Assembly: GCA_964460435.1 (NCBI GenBank)
Contig: CAYWRH010000032.1
Location: forward strand, 1-31,219
From: JAAZBV01 sp964460435
GTDB taxonomy: Bacteria; Desulfobacterota; DSM-4660; Desulfatiglandales; HGW-15
Direction of reading: 5' to 3'
DNA: 31,219 bases
Position numbers and translations under genes: made by a program. Under the pieces are notes generated by a model. The model worked only from the letters and a program-made list of their open reading frames with translations, was not told the origin of the DNA and did no database searches. This document shows positions 7,931-15,214 of this stretch, in pieces. Within the stretch, counting starts at the first letter, position 1; each line of letters begins with the position of its first letter.

Positions 7931-7970
7931 CCAGCCAAAGATTCTCTCCCCATTATCTAAAAGGGCCGTG

Positions 7971-8450
7971 ATGGACAATGAAATAAAGGATATTATTAAT
8001 GTAATGGAAAAATTGGACGGGATCCTGTTTACCAGGTTCCAGCGCATCGGCAAGCGTCTAAGCATGAAGGACCCGTTCAGTGAGCTTACAAACACCCAGA
8101 TGCAGGCAGTGTTCAAGATAGGTAAAATACAGCCATGCACCCTGTCGGATGTTGCCAAGACCTTAAGGATATCCAAGTCCTCTGCCTCAACCCTGGTTGA
8201 AAGGATGGTGGTAAAGGGTGTGCTTGAGAGAAAGCAGGACCCTGACAACAGAAGGCGGGTACTTATCACTGTCACAAGGGAGGTAAACAAATTTCAAAAG
8301 ACTATTGATGAGGAGCTGGTCAAGGAATTAAAAAGGATCGCAACTAATATGCCGCCATCAGATTTTAATAAATGGGTTGAGGCGAACAGGGCGATTGACC
8401 TTGCAATAGATGCTGTCTACGGTTCATTGATCAAAGGCATATCAAAATAA
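7971..8450 (+). CDS. MarR family transcriptional regulator
   Basis: The protein is 159 residues from ATG 7971. An N-terminal dimerisation helix (about 1-35) is followed by a winged helix-turn-helix: LTNTQMQAVFKIG, then CTLSDVAKTLRISKSSASTLVERMV with the recognition helix at about residues 67-82. The wing is GVLERKQDPDNRRRVLITVT, with the conserved D-x-R-R pattern, and the C-terminal helices return to the dimer interface. MarR proteins are usually repressors released by small, often aromatic, ligands. The gene diverges from the hydrolase run across an intergenic region holding two promoters and palindromes, so it probably controls that run and perhaps itself. The upstream TTG frame is rejected because a promoter occupies it. 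AAGGG lies before the chosen ATG. The inducer is unknown. Confidence 0.9.
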   Translation: MDNEIKDIINVMEKLDGILFTRFQRIGKRLSMKDPFSELTNTQMQAVFKIGKIQPCTLSDVAKTLRISKSSASTLVERMVVKGVLERKQDPDNRRRVLITVTREVNKFQKTIDEELVKELKRIATNMPPSDFNKWVEANRAIDLAIDAVYGSLIKGISK

Positions 8451-8463
8451 CCCATTTCAGCGG

Positions 8464-9411
8464 CTAATAGATATTGTATTTCTCTTTGAGCCTTGTAAGC
8501 CTTTTTATATACTCGGAATAAAACATGAAACCCGATTTTCCCGAGATATCGCCATACACAAGCCTTATGTATGGCCTTATATCGATTCCGTAAGGGTTCT
8601 GTTTTGTGTCATTTGCCCTGTCCAGGAAAAGAACGCTGTAGTAGCTGGTGAGTATCCTTATCTTTGAATCCCTTCGCATAAGATAGTTTCTTCCGCCTAT
8701 GGTATTAAGAAAAAATCCTGCATATTCATATATTACCTGATCAGAAGGACGGCCCTTTAACCCTGAATTGTCAGCGAGGGAGTACCACATGAAGAAATAC
8801 CTCATGGTGGATTCCATATCTTTATCTTCATATGAAAGCACATCCCTGATCAGTGAAAGACGTTCAACACCAAGGAGCCTGTAAAAATGTGCCATGTTCA
8901 TGAGCATGCTGCCTAGTGAATCTGTCTCATTAACAAGCAGGGGCCTTTTTTCAGACATCTTCTCTATTATTTCCTCATATATCTCATATGTGCTCCTTCC
9001 AAGCCTGTACTCCTTAATATATTCCTGCTTATCAAGGTGAACAAAAAATGCTGCAATACGACGCTCCACCTCTGCAACAGAGAGTGTTTCTTCAGCCCCT
9101 TCATCTGTAAAATCTGTGGAGGGTTCATCAGTTGCATTAATATCTTCCTCGGGCGCTAGCACCTCCTCGCCTGAGAGCCTTGAAATGGTCTTTTCGAGCG
9201 AGGTAATCCTGTTTCTGAGTTTGTCATTTTCTCCTGACCGCTCCAGAGTTTCCTTTTCAAGTTTTAGAAGCTCCTTTTTATGCCTGGATTCAACCATCCT
9301 GTAACCTGTAAAGCCTGCTGTTACAAGGATTGCTATTATAATAAAATAATAAAAAGTCCGTCCCTTCCGATATGTAACTGGCCTTTTTTTTGGCCTGCTT
9401 GATGGTTCCAT
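8464..9411 (-). CDS. Membrane-anchored coiled-coil protein of unknown function
   Basis: The protein is 315 residues. The N-terminus is basic (KKRPVTYRKGR) and leads into one transmembrane helix (about residues 19-39). A heptad-rich coiled coil follows (about 44-83, LKLEKETLER to LEKTISRL), then an acidic linker (84-108, EEDINATDEPSTDFTDEGAEE) and a mainly helical C-terminal domain rich in aromatic and charged residues. The topology is N-in with the bulk outside the cytoplasm. I do not recognise the C-terminal domain. The gene converges on MarR with 13 bp between stops, and its upstream region is shared with the LOG/PfkB genes. The ribosome site is weak (AGGG). No enzyme motif is visible. Confidence 0.75.
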   Translation of the reverse strand: MEPSSRPKKRPVTYRKGRTFYYFIIIAILVTAGFTGYRMVESRHKKELLKLEKETLERSGENDKLRNRITSLEKTISRLSGEEVLAPEEDINATDEPSTDFTDEGAEETLSVAEVERRIAAFFVHLDKQEYIKEYRLGRSTYEIYEEIIEKMSEKRPLLVNETDSLGSMLMNMAHFYRLLGVERLSLIRDVLSYEDKDMESTMRYFFMWYSLADNSGLKGRPSDQVIYEYAGFFLNTIGGRNYLMRRDSKIRILTSYYSVLFLDRANDTKQNPYGIDIRPYIRLVYGDISGKSGFMFYSEYIKRLTRLKEKYNIY

Positions 9412-9470
9412 TATAAATGACCCTGTAACTGGTTTTTAAGTTTAATACGATGCCTTAAGCAATAGAATAT

Positions 9471-9518
9471 CCTGCGCCGGCCCCGAATGGATTATTACCA
9501 TGAAGGGGCCGGTGCAGG
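9471..9518. other. Long G+C-rich stem-loop between divergent genes
   Basis: CCTGCGCCGGCCCC (9471-9484) pairs with GGGGCCGGTGCAGG (9505-9518) at 13 of 14 positions. The 20-base loop has its own ATGG/CCAT pairing. It lies in the 189-bp divergent region, upstream of the promoter proposed for the LOG gene. No T run follows on either strand, so an ordinary terminator is unlikely. It could be a repeat element or an upstream regulatory fold. Confidence 0.55.
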
Positions 9519-9546
9519 CAAATAGTATTAGTTATCATATTTGTCC

Positions 9547-9575
9547 TTGAATCATTTTTATTGGAAAGATATGCT
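9547..9575 (+). promoter_or_regulatory. Possible promoter of the LOG/PfkB pair
   Basis: TTGAAT (9547-9552), a 17-bp spacer and TATGCT (9570-9575) match consensus at 4/6 in each box, 26 bp before ATG 9601. It argues against starting translation at the upstream TTG 9541 or ATG 9571. The match is only moderate. Confidence 0.35.
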
Positions 9576-9600
9576 GTTATCTGTTAAAAAGGAAACTCGA

Positions 9601-10533
9601 ATGGAGAAATTTATGTCTCAGTATAGAAAAAGGGTCAGCCCTTACCCAAATGCACATGAAGAGGTGGAGGCAGCTAGAAATGTAGCTGACACACCCCAGA
9701 CCAGCTCTGCATCATACAGGCTCTCATATCTTGATGAAGACTTCATACTGCGTGATGAATTAAGGCCCGTCAGGCTCCAGCTTGAGCTGTTAAAACCTGA
9801 GCTGATACAGCAGGAATTGGGCATAGAATCAACAGTTGTCATATTTGGAAGCGCAAGAGCGCCTGATCATGAATCTGCCTCAAGGGCGCTTGAAGAGGTG
9901 GAAAAGGAGCTGAAGTCAAGCCCTGAAGATACAAAACTGCTTGAAAAACATAAGGTGGCCCACAGGAGGGTTAAAAACAGCTTTTATTATGAAGAGGCGA
10001 GAAAGCTTGCCAGGATGATCTCATGCACCTGCCAGGATGCGGAAAAGAGGACATATGTTATTACAACCGGCGGAGGCAGAGGAATAATGGAAGCGGCAAA
10101 CAGGGGCGCATATGAGGCTGGAGCAAAGAGCATCGGGCTTAATATCATCCTGCCGTTTGAGCAGCGACCGAATCAGTATATAACCCCTGAGCTCTGCTTC
10201 CAGTTTCACTATTTTGCAATAAGAAAGATGCACTTTCTCATGAGGGCAAAGGCATTGATCGTGTTCCCGGGCGGTTTTGGCACAATGGATGAGCTGTTTG
10301 AAACCCTTACCCTTGTCCAGACAAAAAAGATAAAGCGCATACCGATCCTCCTCTTTGGCAGGGATTACTGGAAGAGACTGATTGATTTTGAGATGTTTGT
10401 TGAAGAGGGCACCATCTCGCCTGAAGACCTTAATCTTTTCAAATATGTTGAATCTGCGGAAGAGGCATGGGCCCTTTTAAGAGCGCTTGATCCTGATTTA
10501 AAAAACGGCATTAACTCGGAAGGAGAACAGTAA
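9601..10533 (+). CDS. LOG family protein (TIGR00730-type nucleotide phosphoribohydrolase fold)
   Basis: The protein is 310 residues from ATG 9601. The LOG/lysine-decarboxylase-like Rossmann core is clear: STVVIFGSARAP (about 77-88), TTGGGRGIMEAANRGA (155-170), and the signature PGGFGTMDE (223-231) followed by LFETLTLVQTKK. These residues bind the phosphate and ribose of nucleoside 5'-monophosphates. Characterised members cleave the N-glycosidic bond, as in cytokinin-ribotide activation and PpnN purine recycling. The protein has an extra N-terminal segment and a charged helical insert (about 97-125) compared with minimal 190-residue LOGs. AAGGA precedes 9601; ATG 9613 is an alternative. Its stop overlaps the PfkB start by one base, so the two are translationally coupled. 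The exact substrate is unknown. Confidence 0.85.
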   Translation: MEKFMSQYRKRVSPYPNAHEEVEAARNVADTPQTSSASYRLSYLDEDFILRDELRPVRLQLELLKPELIQQELGIESTVVIFGSARAPDHESASRALEEVEKELKSSPEDTKLLEKHKVAHRRVKNSFYYEEARKLARMISCTCQDAEKRTYVITTGGGRGIMEAANRGAYEAGAKSIGLNIILPFEQRPNQYITPELCFQFHYFAIRKMHFLMRAKALIVFPGGFGTMDELFETLTLVQTKKIKRIPILLFGRDYWKRLIDFEMFVEEGTISPEDLNLFKYVESAEEAWALLRALDPDLKNGINSEGEQ

Positions 10534-11459
10534 TGATATATACAGTTACTCTTAATCCTGCCCTTGACAGGGCTGTCAATGTGGAAAGGCTTTTGGATGA
10601 CGATACCATAAGGGTTGTATCAGAAAAGCACTATGCTGCAGGAAAGGGCATTGATGTCTCAAGGGTAATTAAGGAACTGGGCGGGCAGAGCGTTGCACTG
10701 GGAATGATCGGGGGGTATGACGGGCTTTATCTTGAGGGACTTCTGATCAATGCAGGTGTTTTGACACAGTTTACCAAGATTTCCTGTGAAACCAGGACAA
10801 ATATTATCCTGAAAGAGACAGCCACCGGCAGGCAGTATGTAATCAGCGCAAAGGGGCCTGATGTGAGCCCTGTTGAGATAGGCCAGTTCTATAACCAGAT
10901 CCTTTCCATAACGGACATGGATTATCTTGTCCTAAGCGGCAGCCTTCCCCCAGGTGTCTCCCCCAATATTTACGGTCAGCTTATACTTGCAGGGAGGAAT
11001 AAAAATGCCTTTATTTTTCTGGATGCAGATAACAGGGCGCTGGAGCAGTCTATTGGTTTTCTTCCGACAGGGATAAAACCCAATATCCATGAGCTTTCAA
11101 GGCTTGCCGGCAGGGAGTTAAACAGCGAAGAGGAGATAATAGAGGCATGCAGATCGCTCCATTCAAGGGGATTAAGATATGTGCTTGCCTCAAGGGGCAG
11201 AAAAGGGCTTCTATTTTCAGGTGACAGCATGATTATAAAGGCGGTTGCCCCGCCTGTGGAGGCTGAAAGCACTGTGGGGGCAGGTGACTCTTCGGTGGCA
11301 GGTTTTATACTTGCCCATTCTTTAGGTAAAAGCCTGCCGGAGTGTGTAAGGCTTGCCTGTGCATCAGGCACAGCCACTGCCATGACACCGGGCACAGAAC
11401 TGTGTCACAGGGAGGATGTGGAAAAAATAATCCCTGAGGTTGAATTGACTATCCTGTAG
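10533..11459 (+). CDS. PfkB family sugar-phosphate kinase (1-phosphofructokinase/6-phosphofructokinase-2 type)
   Basis: The protein is 308 residues, normal for the family. Signatures are TLNPALDR at the N-terminus, AAGKGIDVSRVI (35-46, sugar binding; most relatives read GKGINVSR), GSLPPGV (136-142), KPNIHEL (182-188) and the catalytic GAGDSSVAGF with Asp252 as base. This pattern belongs to the hexose kinase group that includes FruK, PfkB and LacC. They phosphorylate fructose-1-P, fructose-6-P or tagatose-6-P with ATP in the cytoplasm. No fru PTS gene is nearby, so a glycolytic Pfk-2 role is as likely as FruK. The gene overlaps the LOG stop by one base (TAATG). A promoter for the next gene lies inside its last codons. 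Confidence 0.88.
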   Translation: MIYTVTLNPALDRAVNVERLLDDDTIRVVSEKHYAAGKGIDVSRVIKELGGQSVALGMIGGYDGLYLEGLLINAGVLTQFTKISCETRTNIILKETATGRQYVISAKGPDVSPVEIGQFYNQILSITDMDYLVLSGSLPPGVSPNIYGQLILAGRNKNAFIFLDADNRALEQSIGFLPTGIKPNIHELSRLAGRELNSEEEIIEACRSLHSRGLRYVLASRGRKGLLFSGDSMIIKAVAPPVEAESTVGAGDSSVAGFILAHSLGKSLPECVRLACASGTATAMTPGTELCHREDVEKIIPEVELTIL

Positions 11460-11472
11460 CATGGTATATAAT
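11445..11472 (+). promoter_or_regulatory. Strong promoter of the CBM48 gene
   Basis: TTGACT (11445-11450), a 16-bp spacer and a perfect TATAAT (11467-11472) are found. The -35 overlaps the end of the PfkB gene. Transcription should start near 11479, about 67 bases before ATG 11546. Confidence 0.75.
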
Positions 11473-11483
11473 GGATCATCCTG

Positions 11484-11504
11484 TCAGGGGATCTCCTCCC
11501 CTGA
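11484..11504 (+). other. Hairpin at the 5' end of the CBM48 transcript
   Basis: TCAGGGGA (11484-11491) and TCCCCTGA (11497-11504) pair perfectly around TCTCC. Given the promoter at 11445-11472, the stem would begin about five bases from the RNA 5' end, a position known to protect mRNA from 5'-dependent decay. No T run follows, so termination is unlikely. Confidence 0.55.
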
Positions 11505-11545
11505 TTATCCGCTAACCAGGTTTTATTTGGAAACAGGAGATCAAA

Positions 11546-11824
11546 ATGCCTACAAAGAGAGGACAAAAGAGAAGGGTAACATTTACCATTTCCGCCCCCG
11601 GGGCAAAGGATGTACGCCTTGCTGGGTCATTCAATAACTGGAATATAAATATCCATCATATGAAACAGAATGGCGATGGTTTATGGACTAAAACAGTGAT
11701 CATACCGCCTGGTACATATGAGTATAAATACCTTGTGGGCGGGGAATGGTGGCATGATCCCATGAACCAGAATGTGGTATACAACGAGCATGGCACATTA
11801 AACAGTGTTATCACTGTAAAATAG
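11546..11824 (+). CDS. Stand-alone glycogen-binding domain protein (CBM48/AMPK-beta-like)
   Basis: The whole 92-residue protein is one E-set/CBM48 domain. The classic features are present: FTISAPGAKDVRLAGSFNNWN, a GLWTKTVIIPPGTYEYKYLVGGEWWHDP hairpin and the NVVYNEHGTLNSVI end. The Trp and Lys residues of the AMPK-beta glycogen-binding surface (NNW, W-T-K, Y-K-Y) are kept. AGGAG lies before the ATG. Such small proteins, often called glycogen-binding or isoamylase early-set domain proteins, have no catalytic residues and probably dock on alpha-glucan or partner enzymes. The gene has its own strong promoter and a 5' hairpin downstream of the PfkB kinase. A link to polysaccharide storage is plausible but inferred. 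Confidence 0.88.
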   Translation: MPTKRGQKRRVTFTISAPGAKDVRLAGSFNNWNINIHHMKQNGDGLWTKTVIIPPGTYEYKYLVGGEWWHDPMNQNVVYNEHGTLNSVITVK

Positions 11825-11885
11825 GGCTAAATTCATAAAGTTAATTAAAGCGGGATATTCCCGATACTAGTGGCGGGTTTAACGG

Positions 11886-12845
11886 ATGCTGGTTTATTTT
11901 CTGTTTGTTGCAGGTTTTTATATTTTAATAAAGGGTGCAGATCTCCTGGTTGACGGCTCATCTTCCCTTGCAAGGCGTTTTAATGTTTCCGATCTGGTGA
12001 TTGGCCTTACGGTTGTTGCCTTTGGCACCTCCACGCCTGAACTGTTTGTAAATATCATTGCCAGCATCAATGGCAACACCGGCATTGCTATCGGAAATGT
12101 TATTGGCAGTAATATAGCCAATATCCTGCTGATACTGGGGCTATCATCCCTGGTTTACCCGATCAGGGTTACAAAGGGCACTGTATGGAAGGAGATACCA
12201 TTCAGCCTGCTTTCTGTTATTGCCCTTGGTATAATGGTAAACGGGCAGTATATAAATAATATGGGGCAAAACTCGCTGGAGCGGTCTGACGGGCTGCTGC
12301 TTCTACTTTTCTTTATAATTTTTATCTACTATACCTTTTCCATTGCCAGCAAGATAGATGATGTAAGCGGGAAGATCTGTGTCACTGAATACTCTGTCTT
12401 GCGCTCATGTTTAATGGTAATCCTTGGCCTTATATGCCTCACTATCGGCGCAAAATGGATTGTAGACGGCGCTGTGCATATTGCGGCCTTTTTTGGCATG
12501 AGCGAGAGCCTTATAGGGCTTACAATTGTTGCTGTTGGCACATCCCTTCCTGAACTTGCCACATCAGTTGCAGCCGCATATAAAAAGAATGTTGATATTG
12601 CTGTAGGCAATGTTGTGGGTTCAAATATCTTCAACATTCTTTTTGTGCTGGGGGTAAGCTCTCTTATCAAGCCACTCCCATTTGCCGGGTCAAGCAATGT
12701 TGATATTGCGGTTGTGATCTTTGCCAGCCTCCTTCTTTTTTTTAGCATGTTTACAGGCAAAAGACACACCCTTGACAGGTGGCAAGGGTGCCTGTTTCTT
12801 GTTTCCTATGCTGTCTATGTCGCATTCCTTGTGCATGCGGGTTAG
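11886..12845 (+). CDS. Calcium/sodium antiporter, YrbG/CaCA family
   Basis: This is a 319-residue polytopic inner-membrane protein with about ten transmembrane segments. It has the two inverted alpha-repeats that form the ion site: VIGLTVVAFGTSTPELFVN with GNVIGSNIANILLILG, and LIGLTIVAVGTSLPELATS with GNVVGSNIFNILFVLG. The acidic residues of both PEL motifs, which bind the cation, are intact. Family members exchange Ca2+ for Na+ or H+. Length matches the family. The start at 11886 has a poor ribosome site (GGCGGG some distance upstream). A small dyad, CGGGATATTCCCG, lies at 11851-11863. The next gene has its own promoter, so the two are probably not one operon. Confidence 0.92.
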   Translation: MLVYFLFVAGFYILIKGADLLVDGSSSLARRFNVSDLVIGLTVVAFGTSTPELFVNIIASINGNTGIAIGNVIGSNIANILLILGLSSLVYPIRVTKGTVWKEIPFSLLSVIALGIMVNGQYINNMGQNSLERSDGLLLLLFFIIFIYYTFSIASKIDDVSGKICVTEYSVLRSCLMVILGLICLTIGAKWIVDGAVHIAAFFGMSESLIGLTIVAVGTSLPELATSVAAAYKKNVDIAVGNVVGSNIFNILFVLGVSSLIKPLPFAGSSNVDIAVVIFASLLLFFSMFTGKRHTLDRWQGCLFLVSYAVYVAFLVHAG

Positions 12846-12855
12846 CACAATCCGG

Positions 12856-12884
12856 TTGACTCCAAAAAATTCGGAAAGTATAAC
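12856..12884 (+). promoter_or_regulatory. Promoter of the DUF481 gene
   Basis: TTGACT (12856-12861), a 17-bp spacer and TATAAC (12879-12884) give 5/6 matches in both boxes at ideal spacing, leaving a leader of about 94 bases before ATG 12985. Confidence 0.75.
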
Positions 12885-12890
12885 CTTTAT

Positions 12891-12902
12891 CTGTAATTAC
12901 AG
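12891..12902. promoter_or_regulatory. Perfect 12-bp palindrome at the DUF481 transcription start
   Basis: CTGTAATTACAG is an exact dyad starting seven bases after the -10 element, which is the expected transcription start. It is a candidate operator. No regulator can be named. Confidence 0.4.
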
Positions 12903-12984
12903 TGGCTGTAATGTGGTCAGCATTGATAATACCCGGTCAGGCAGAGCCCGTGCAGGGCAATTTTTGTTGTGGAGGAAGTATAAA

Positions 12985-14013
12985 ATGAAACGTCTTTTTG
13001 CAGTTGTCTTTTTTACACTCTTAATCATAAACCTGGTACAACCAAGCCCTTTGACAGCAGATGAACTTAGATTCAAAAACGGTGACAGGATTTCAGGAAA
13101 GATACTTAACATGAATGAAAAACAGGTTGTAATAAAAACAACCTATGCAGGCGAGATCACAGCCAACTGGTCTGAAATAGTAAATGCCAAAACAGATCAG
13201 AAGATCGCCATAATACTGAAAAATGGCATTGAGTATCTGGGAAATATCATTGAAACCGGTAAGGGTATGATAATGCTCAATGCTAATGGCAAAAAAAAGA
13301 GCTCACCAGTATCCATAGAAGATATAGAGATGATAAAAAGATCAGAAGAGGAGGGGATAAAGATAAAGACCAGGGCAAATGCCGGTATGAGTTATACAAG
13401 GGGAAATACGAATAAGGACAACTCTTACTTTGATGGCGAGTTCTCGGCAAGGACAACAAATAACAGGTATAGTGCTGGCGGTGAACTGAACAGGACCAAA
13501 TCAAAGGGCATCAGAACGGAAAACAATGCCATAGGCTTTCTAAAGTATGACCGTTTCCTTTCCAAGAGGCTGTTTGTATACGGTAATGCCCAGTATGAAA
13601 AGGACAAATTCAAGGACCTGAATCTGCGTTCGGTATACGGTTTAGGCTCAGGTTATCAGTTTCTTGAAACGCCTCTTGAAAATCTCTATTTTGAGGCGGG
13701 CGTCAACTATGTTTCAGAAGACTATATTACGGCTGCAGATGAGAAATATGCCTCAGGCAGATGGGCTGTTAATTATGACAAATTTTTATATAACAAGGTG
13801 TTCCAGCTATTCCATTTCCATGAAGGATTCGGGAGTTTTGAGGATGCTGATGATATGTTTATAAAGAGCAAGACAGGCGTTCGTATCCCGATCTTTACCA
13901 ATTTGAACGCCTCATTGCAATACAACTTTGACTGGGATAACACACCATCGCCGGGCAGGAAAAAGACAGACAGGGCTTTAATGTTTACACTGGGATATTT
14001 TTTCGCTAATTAG
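12985..14013 (+). CDS. DUF481 family outer-membrane beta-barrel protein
   Basis: The protein is 342 residues from ATG 12985, which follows a strong GGAGGAAG site. A signal peptide (MKRLFAVVFFTLL to LTA) leads to a small N-terminal repeat region (LRFKNGDRISGKILNMNEK, LKNGIEYLGNI), then a DUF481 barrel with alternating strands such as ANAGMSYTRGNTNKDN, YSAGGELNRTKS and VYGLGSGYQF. DUF481 proteins (YdiY-like) sit in the outer membrane and have no agreed function. The last strand TLGYFF would normally end the protein at an aromatic residue; here two extra residues (AN) and the stop come from the inverted repeat at 14006-14056. In-frame starts upstream lie inside the antiporter gene and are rejected. 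Confidence 0.85.
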   Translation: MKRLFAVVFFTLLIINLVQPSPLTADELRFKNGDRISGKILNMNEKQVVIKTTYAGEITANWSEIVNAKTDQKIAIILKNGIEYLGNIIETGKGMIMLNANGKKKSSPVSIEDIEMIKRSEEEGIKIKTRANAGMSYTRGNTNKDNSYFDGEFSARTTNNRYSAGGELNRTKSKGIRTENNAIGFLKYDRFLSKRLFVYGNAQYEKDKFKDLNLRSVYGLGSGYQFLETPLENLYFEAGVNYVSEDYITAADEKYASGRWAVNYDKFLYNKVFQLFHFHEGFGSFEDADDMFIKSKTGVRIPIFTNLNASLQYNFDWDNTPSPGRKKTDRALMFTLGYFFAN

Positions 14014-14056
14014 TGCCCATCCAAAAAAGGACAAATTCTGGATGGACACTAATTAG
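14006..14056. repeat. 17-bp inverted repeat containing the DUF481 stop codon
   Basis: CTAATTAGTGCCCATCC (14006-14022) and GGATGGACACTAATTAG (14040-14056) are inverted copies with one mismatch, separated by 17 bases. The left arm supplies the last Asn codon and TAG stop of the DUF481 gene. It would fold as a long hairpin and could act as a terminator before the MscS gene, although no T run follows. The long arms also resemble the paired ends of a very small mobile element or an insertion-sequence remnant. Confidence 0.65.
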
Positions 14057-14089
14057 GCTATAGATATAAAAACCTTAAGGGATTTTATT

Positions 14090-15214
14090 ATGGATTCAAT
14101 GCTTGATTTTGAAATTGCCGGCACCAGCATCTGGAGGATTATTTTCTTTTTTGCTATAATCCTCTTTTCACTCCTTATCGGGAGGGCAGCAAAGGTAATC
14201 CTTAACAGGGCAGGCGAAAGGTTAAAGTTCCAGAAGCGTATGCTGGCTGCAACAACGCTTGATGCGCTTGCAAAAAGCGCGGTATTTCTCTTTGCATCCA
14301 TTGGCATTTCAGTTGGCCTGATCCTGCTTAATCTCCAGTCAACAATCGGGCGAATCTCCAATGCAAGCCGTGCTATACTGCTGACTGTCGCCATTGGATA
14401 TTTTTTATACTGGCTGGCTGAGATCCCCGCTGACTGGTTTCGCAGGTTTGCCCTTAAGACAGAGAATACCCTTGATGATATGATGTCGCCCATTATCAGG
14501 AAAAGCCTGAGGGTAACAATAGTCATCCTTGTTATGGTGCAGATAGCCCAGACATTGAGTGACAAGCCAATAACCTCTATTATAGCAGGTCTTGGCATAG
14601 GCGGTCTGGCTGTAGCCCTTGCTGCACAGGATTCCTTAAAGAATTTTTTCGGTTCTGTTGTGCTCTTCGTTGATAAGCCATTTGAGATAGGAAACAGGGT
14701 AGTTGTTGATGGCCACGATGGTGTGGTTGAAACCGTGGGGCTCAGGTCCACAAAAATAAGAAACCTTGACGGGCACCTTATTACCATACCAAACGGTGAA
14801 CTGGCCAACAAGATGATCAGAAATATTGGGAACAGGCCATATATAAAAAGAATTGCAAACATTACTATTACATATGATACCTCTCCTGATAAGGTAGACA
14901 GGGCGCTGGAAATTATTAAAGGGCTTCTTTCAAACCATGAGGGCATGAATGAGGCATTTCCTCCAAGGGTTTACTTTAGTGAATTTAATTCCGATTCATT
15001 AAATATACAGGCCATTTACTGGTACCACCCTCCGGACTACTGGGCCTATATGGACTTCAGTGAGAGGTTTAATAAAGAATTGTTCAGGCGTTTCAATGAA
15101 GAGGGGATCGAATTTGCCTTCCCGACACAGACGGTTTATCTCGCAGGCGACAGATCAAGGCCTCTTAAAATCGGGATGAATAGATCACCCGGAGAGGATG
15201 GGGCAGAGAGATGA
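14090..15214 (+). CDS. MscS family mechanosensitive ion channel
   Basis: The protein is 374 residues. Four hydrophobic segments (about residues 13-30, 60-80, 95-115, 140-165) precede the conserved pore and beta domain: IIAGLGIGGLAVALAAQDSLKNFFGS, then FEIGNRVVV, GVVETVGLRSTKIRNLDG and ITIPNGELANKMIRN. These are diagnostic of the MscS TM3 helix and upper beta domain. It releases solutes from the cytoplasm on osmotic downshock, or carries ions. AAGGGA lies before ATG. The stop overlaps the CorA start by four bases (ATGA), so the channel and the Mg transporter are translationally coupled. The preceding inverted repeat probably separates them from the DUF481 gene. Confidence 0.93.
   Translation: MDSMLDFEIAGTSIWRIIFFFAIILFSLLIGRAAKVILNRAGERLKFQKRMLAATTLDALAKSAVFLFASIGISVGLILLNLQSTIGRISNASRAILLTVAIGYFLYWLAEIPADWFRRFALKTENTLDDMMSPIIRKSLRVTIVILVMVQIAQTLSDKPITSIIAGLGIGGLAVALAAQDSLKNFFGSVVLFVDKPFEIGNRVVVDGHDGVVETVGLRSTKIRNLDGHLITIPNGELANKMIRNIGNRPYIKRIANITITYDTSPDKVDRALEIIKGLLSNHEGMNEAFPPRVYFSEFNSDSLNIQAIYWYHPPDYWAYMDFSERFNKELFRRFNEEGIEFAFPTQTVYLAGDRSRPLKIGMNRSPGEDGAER

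Noticed and set aside
7902..7970. TTG start giving a 182-residue MarR protein
   Set aside because: TTGACA and TATCCT in this stretch form a promoter, and a better-placed ATG at 7971 starts exactly at the expected MarR N-terminal helix.
12721..12984. N-terminal extension of the DUF481 protein beginning inside the antiporter gene
   Set aside because: It overlaps a clear antiporter coding region and the promoter at 12856-12884. ATG 12985 has GGAGGAAG and starts a signal peptide.
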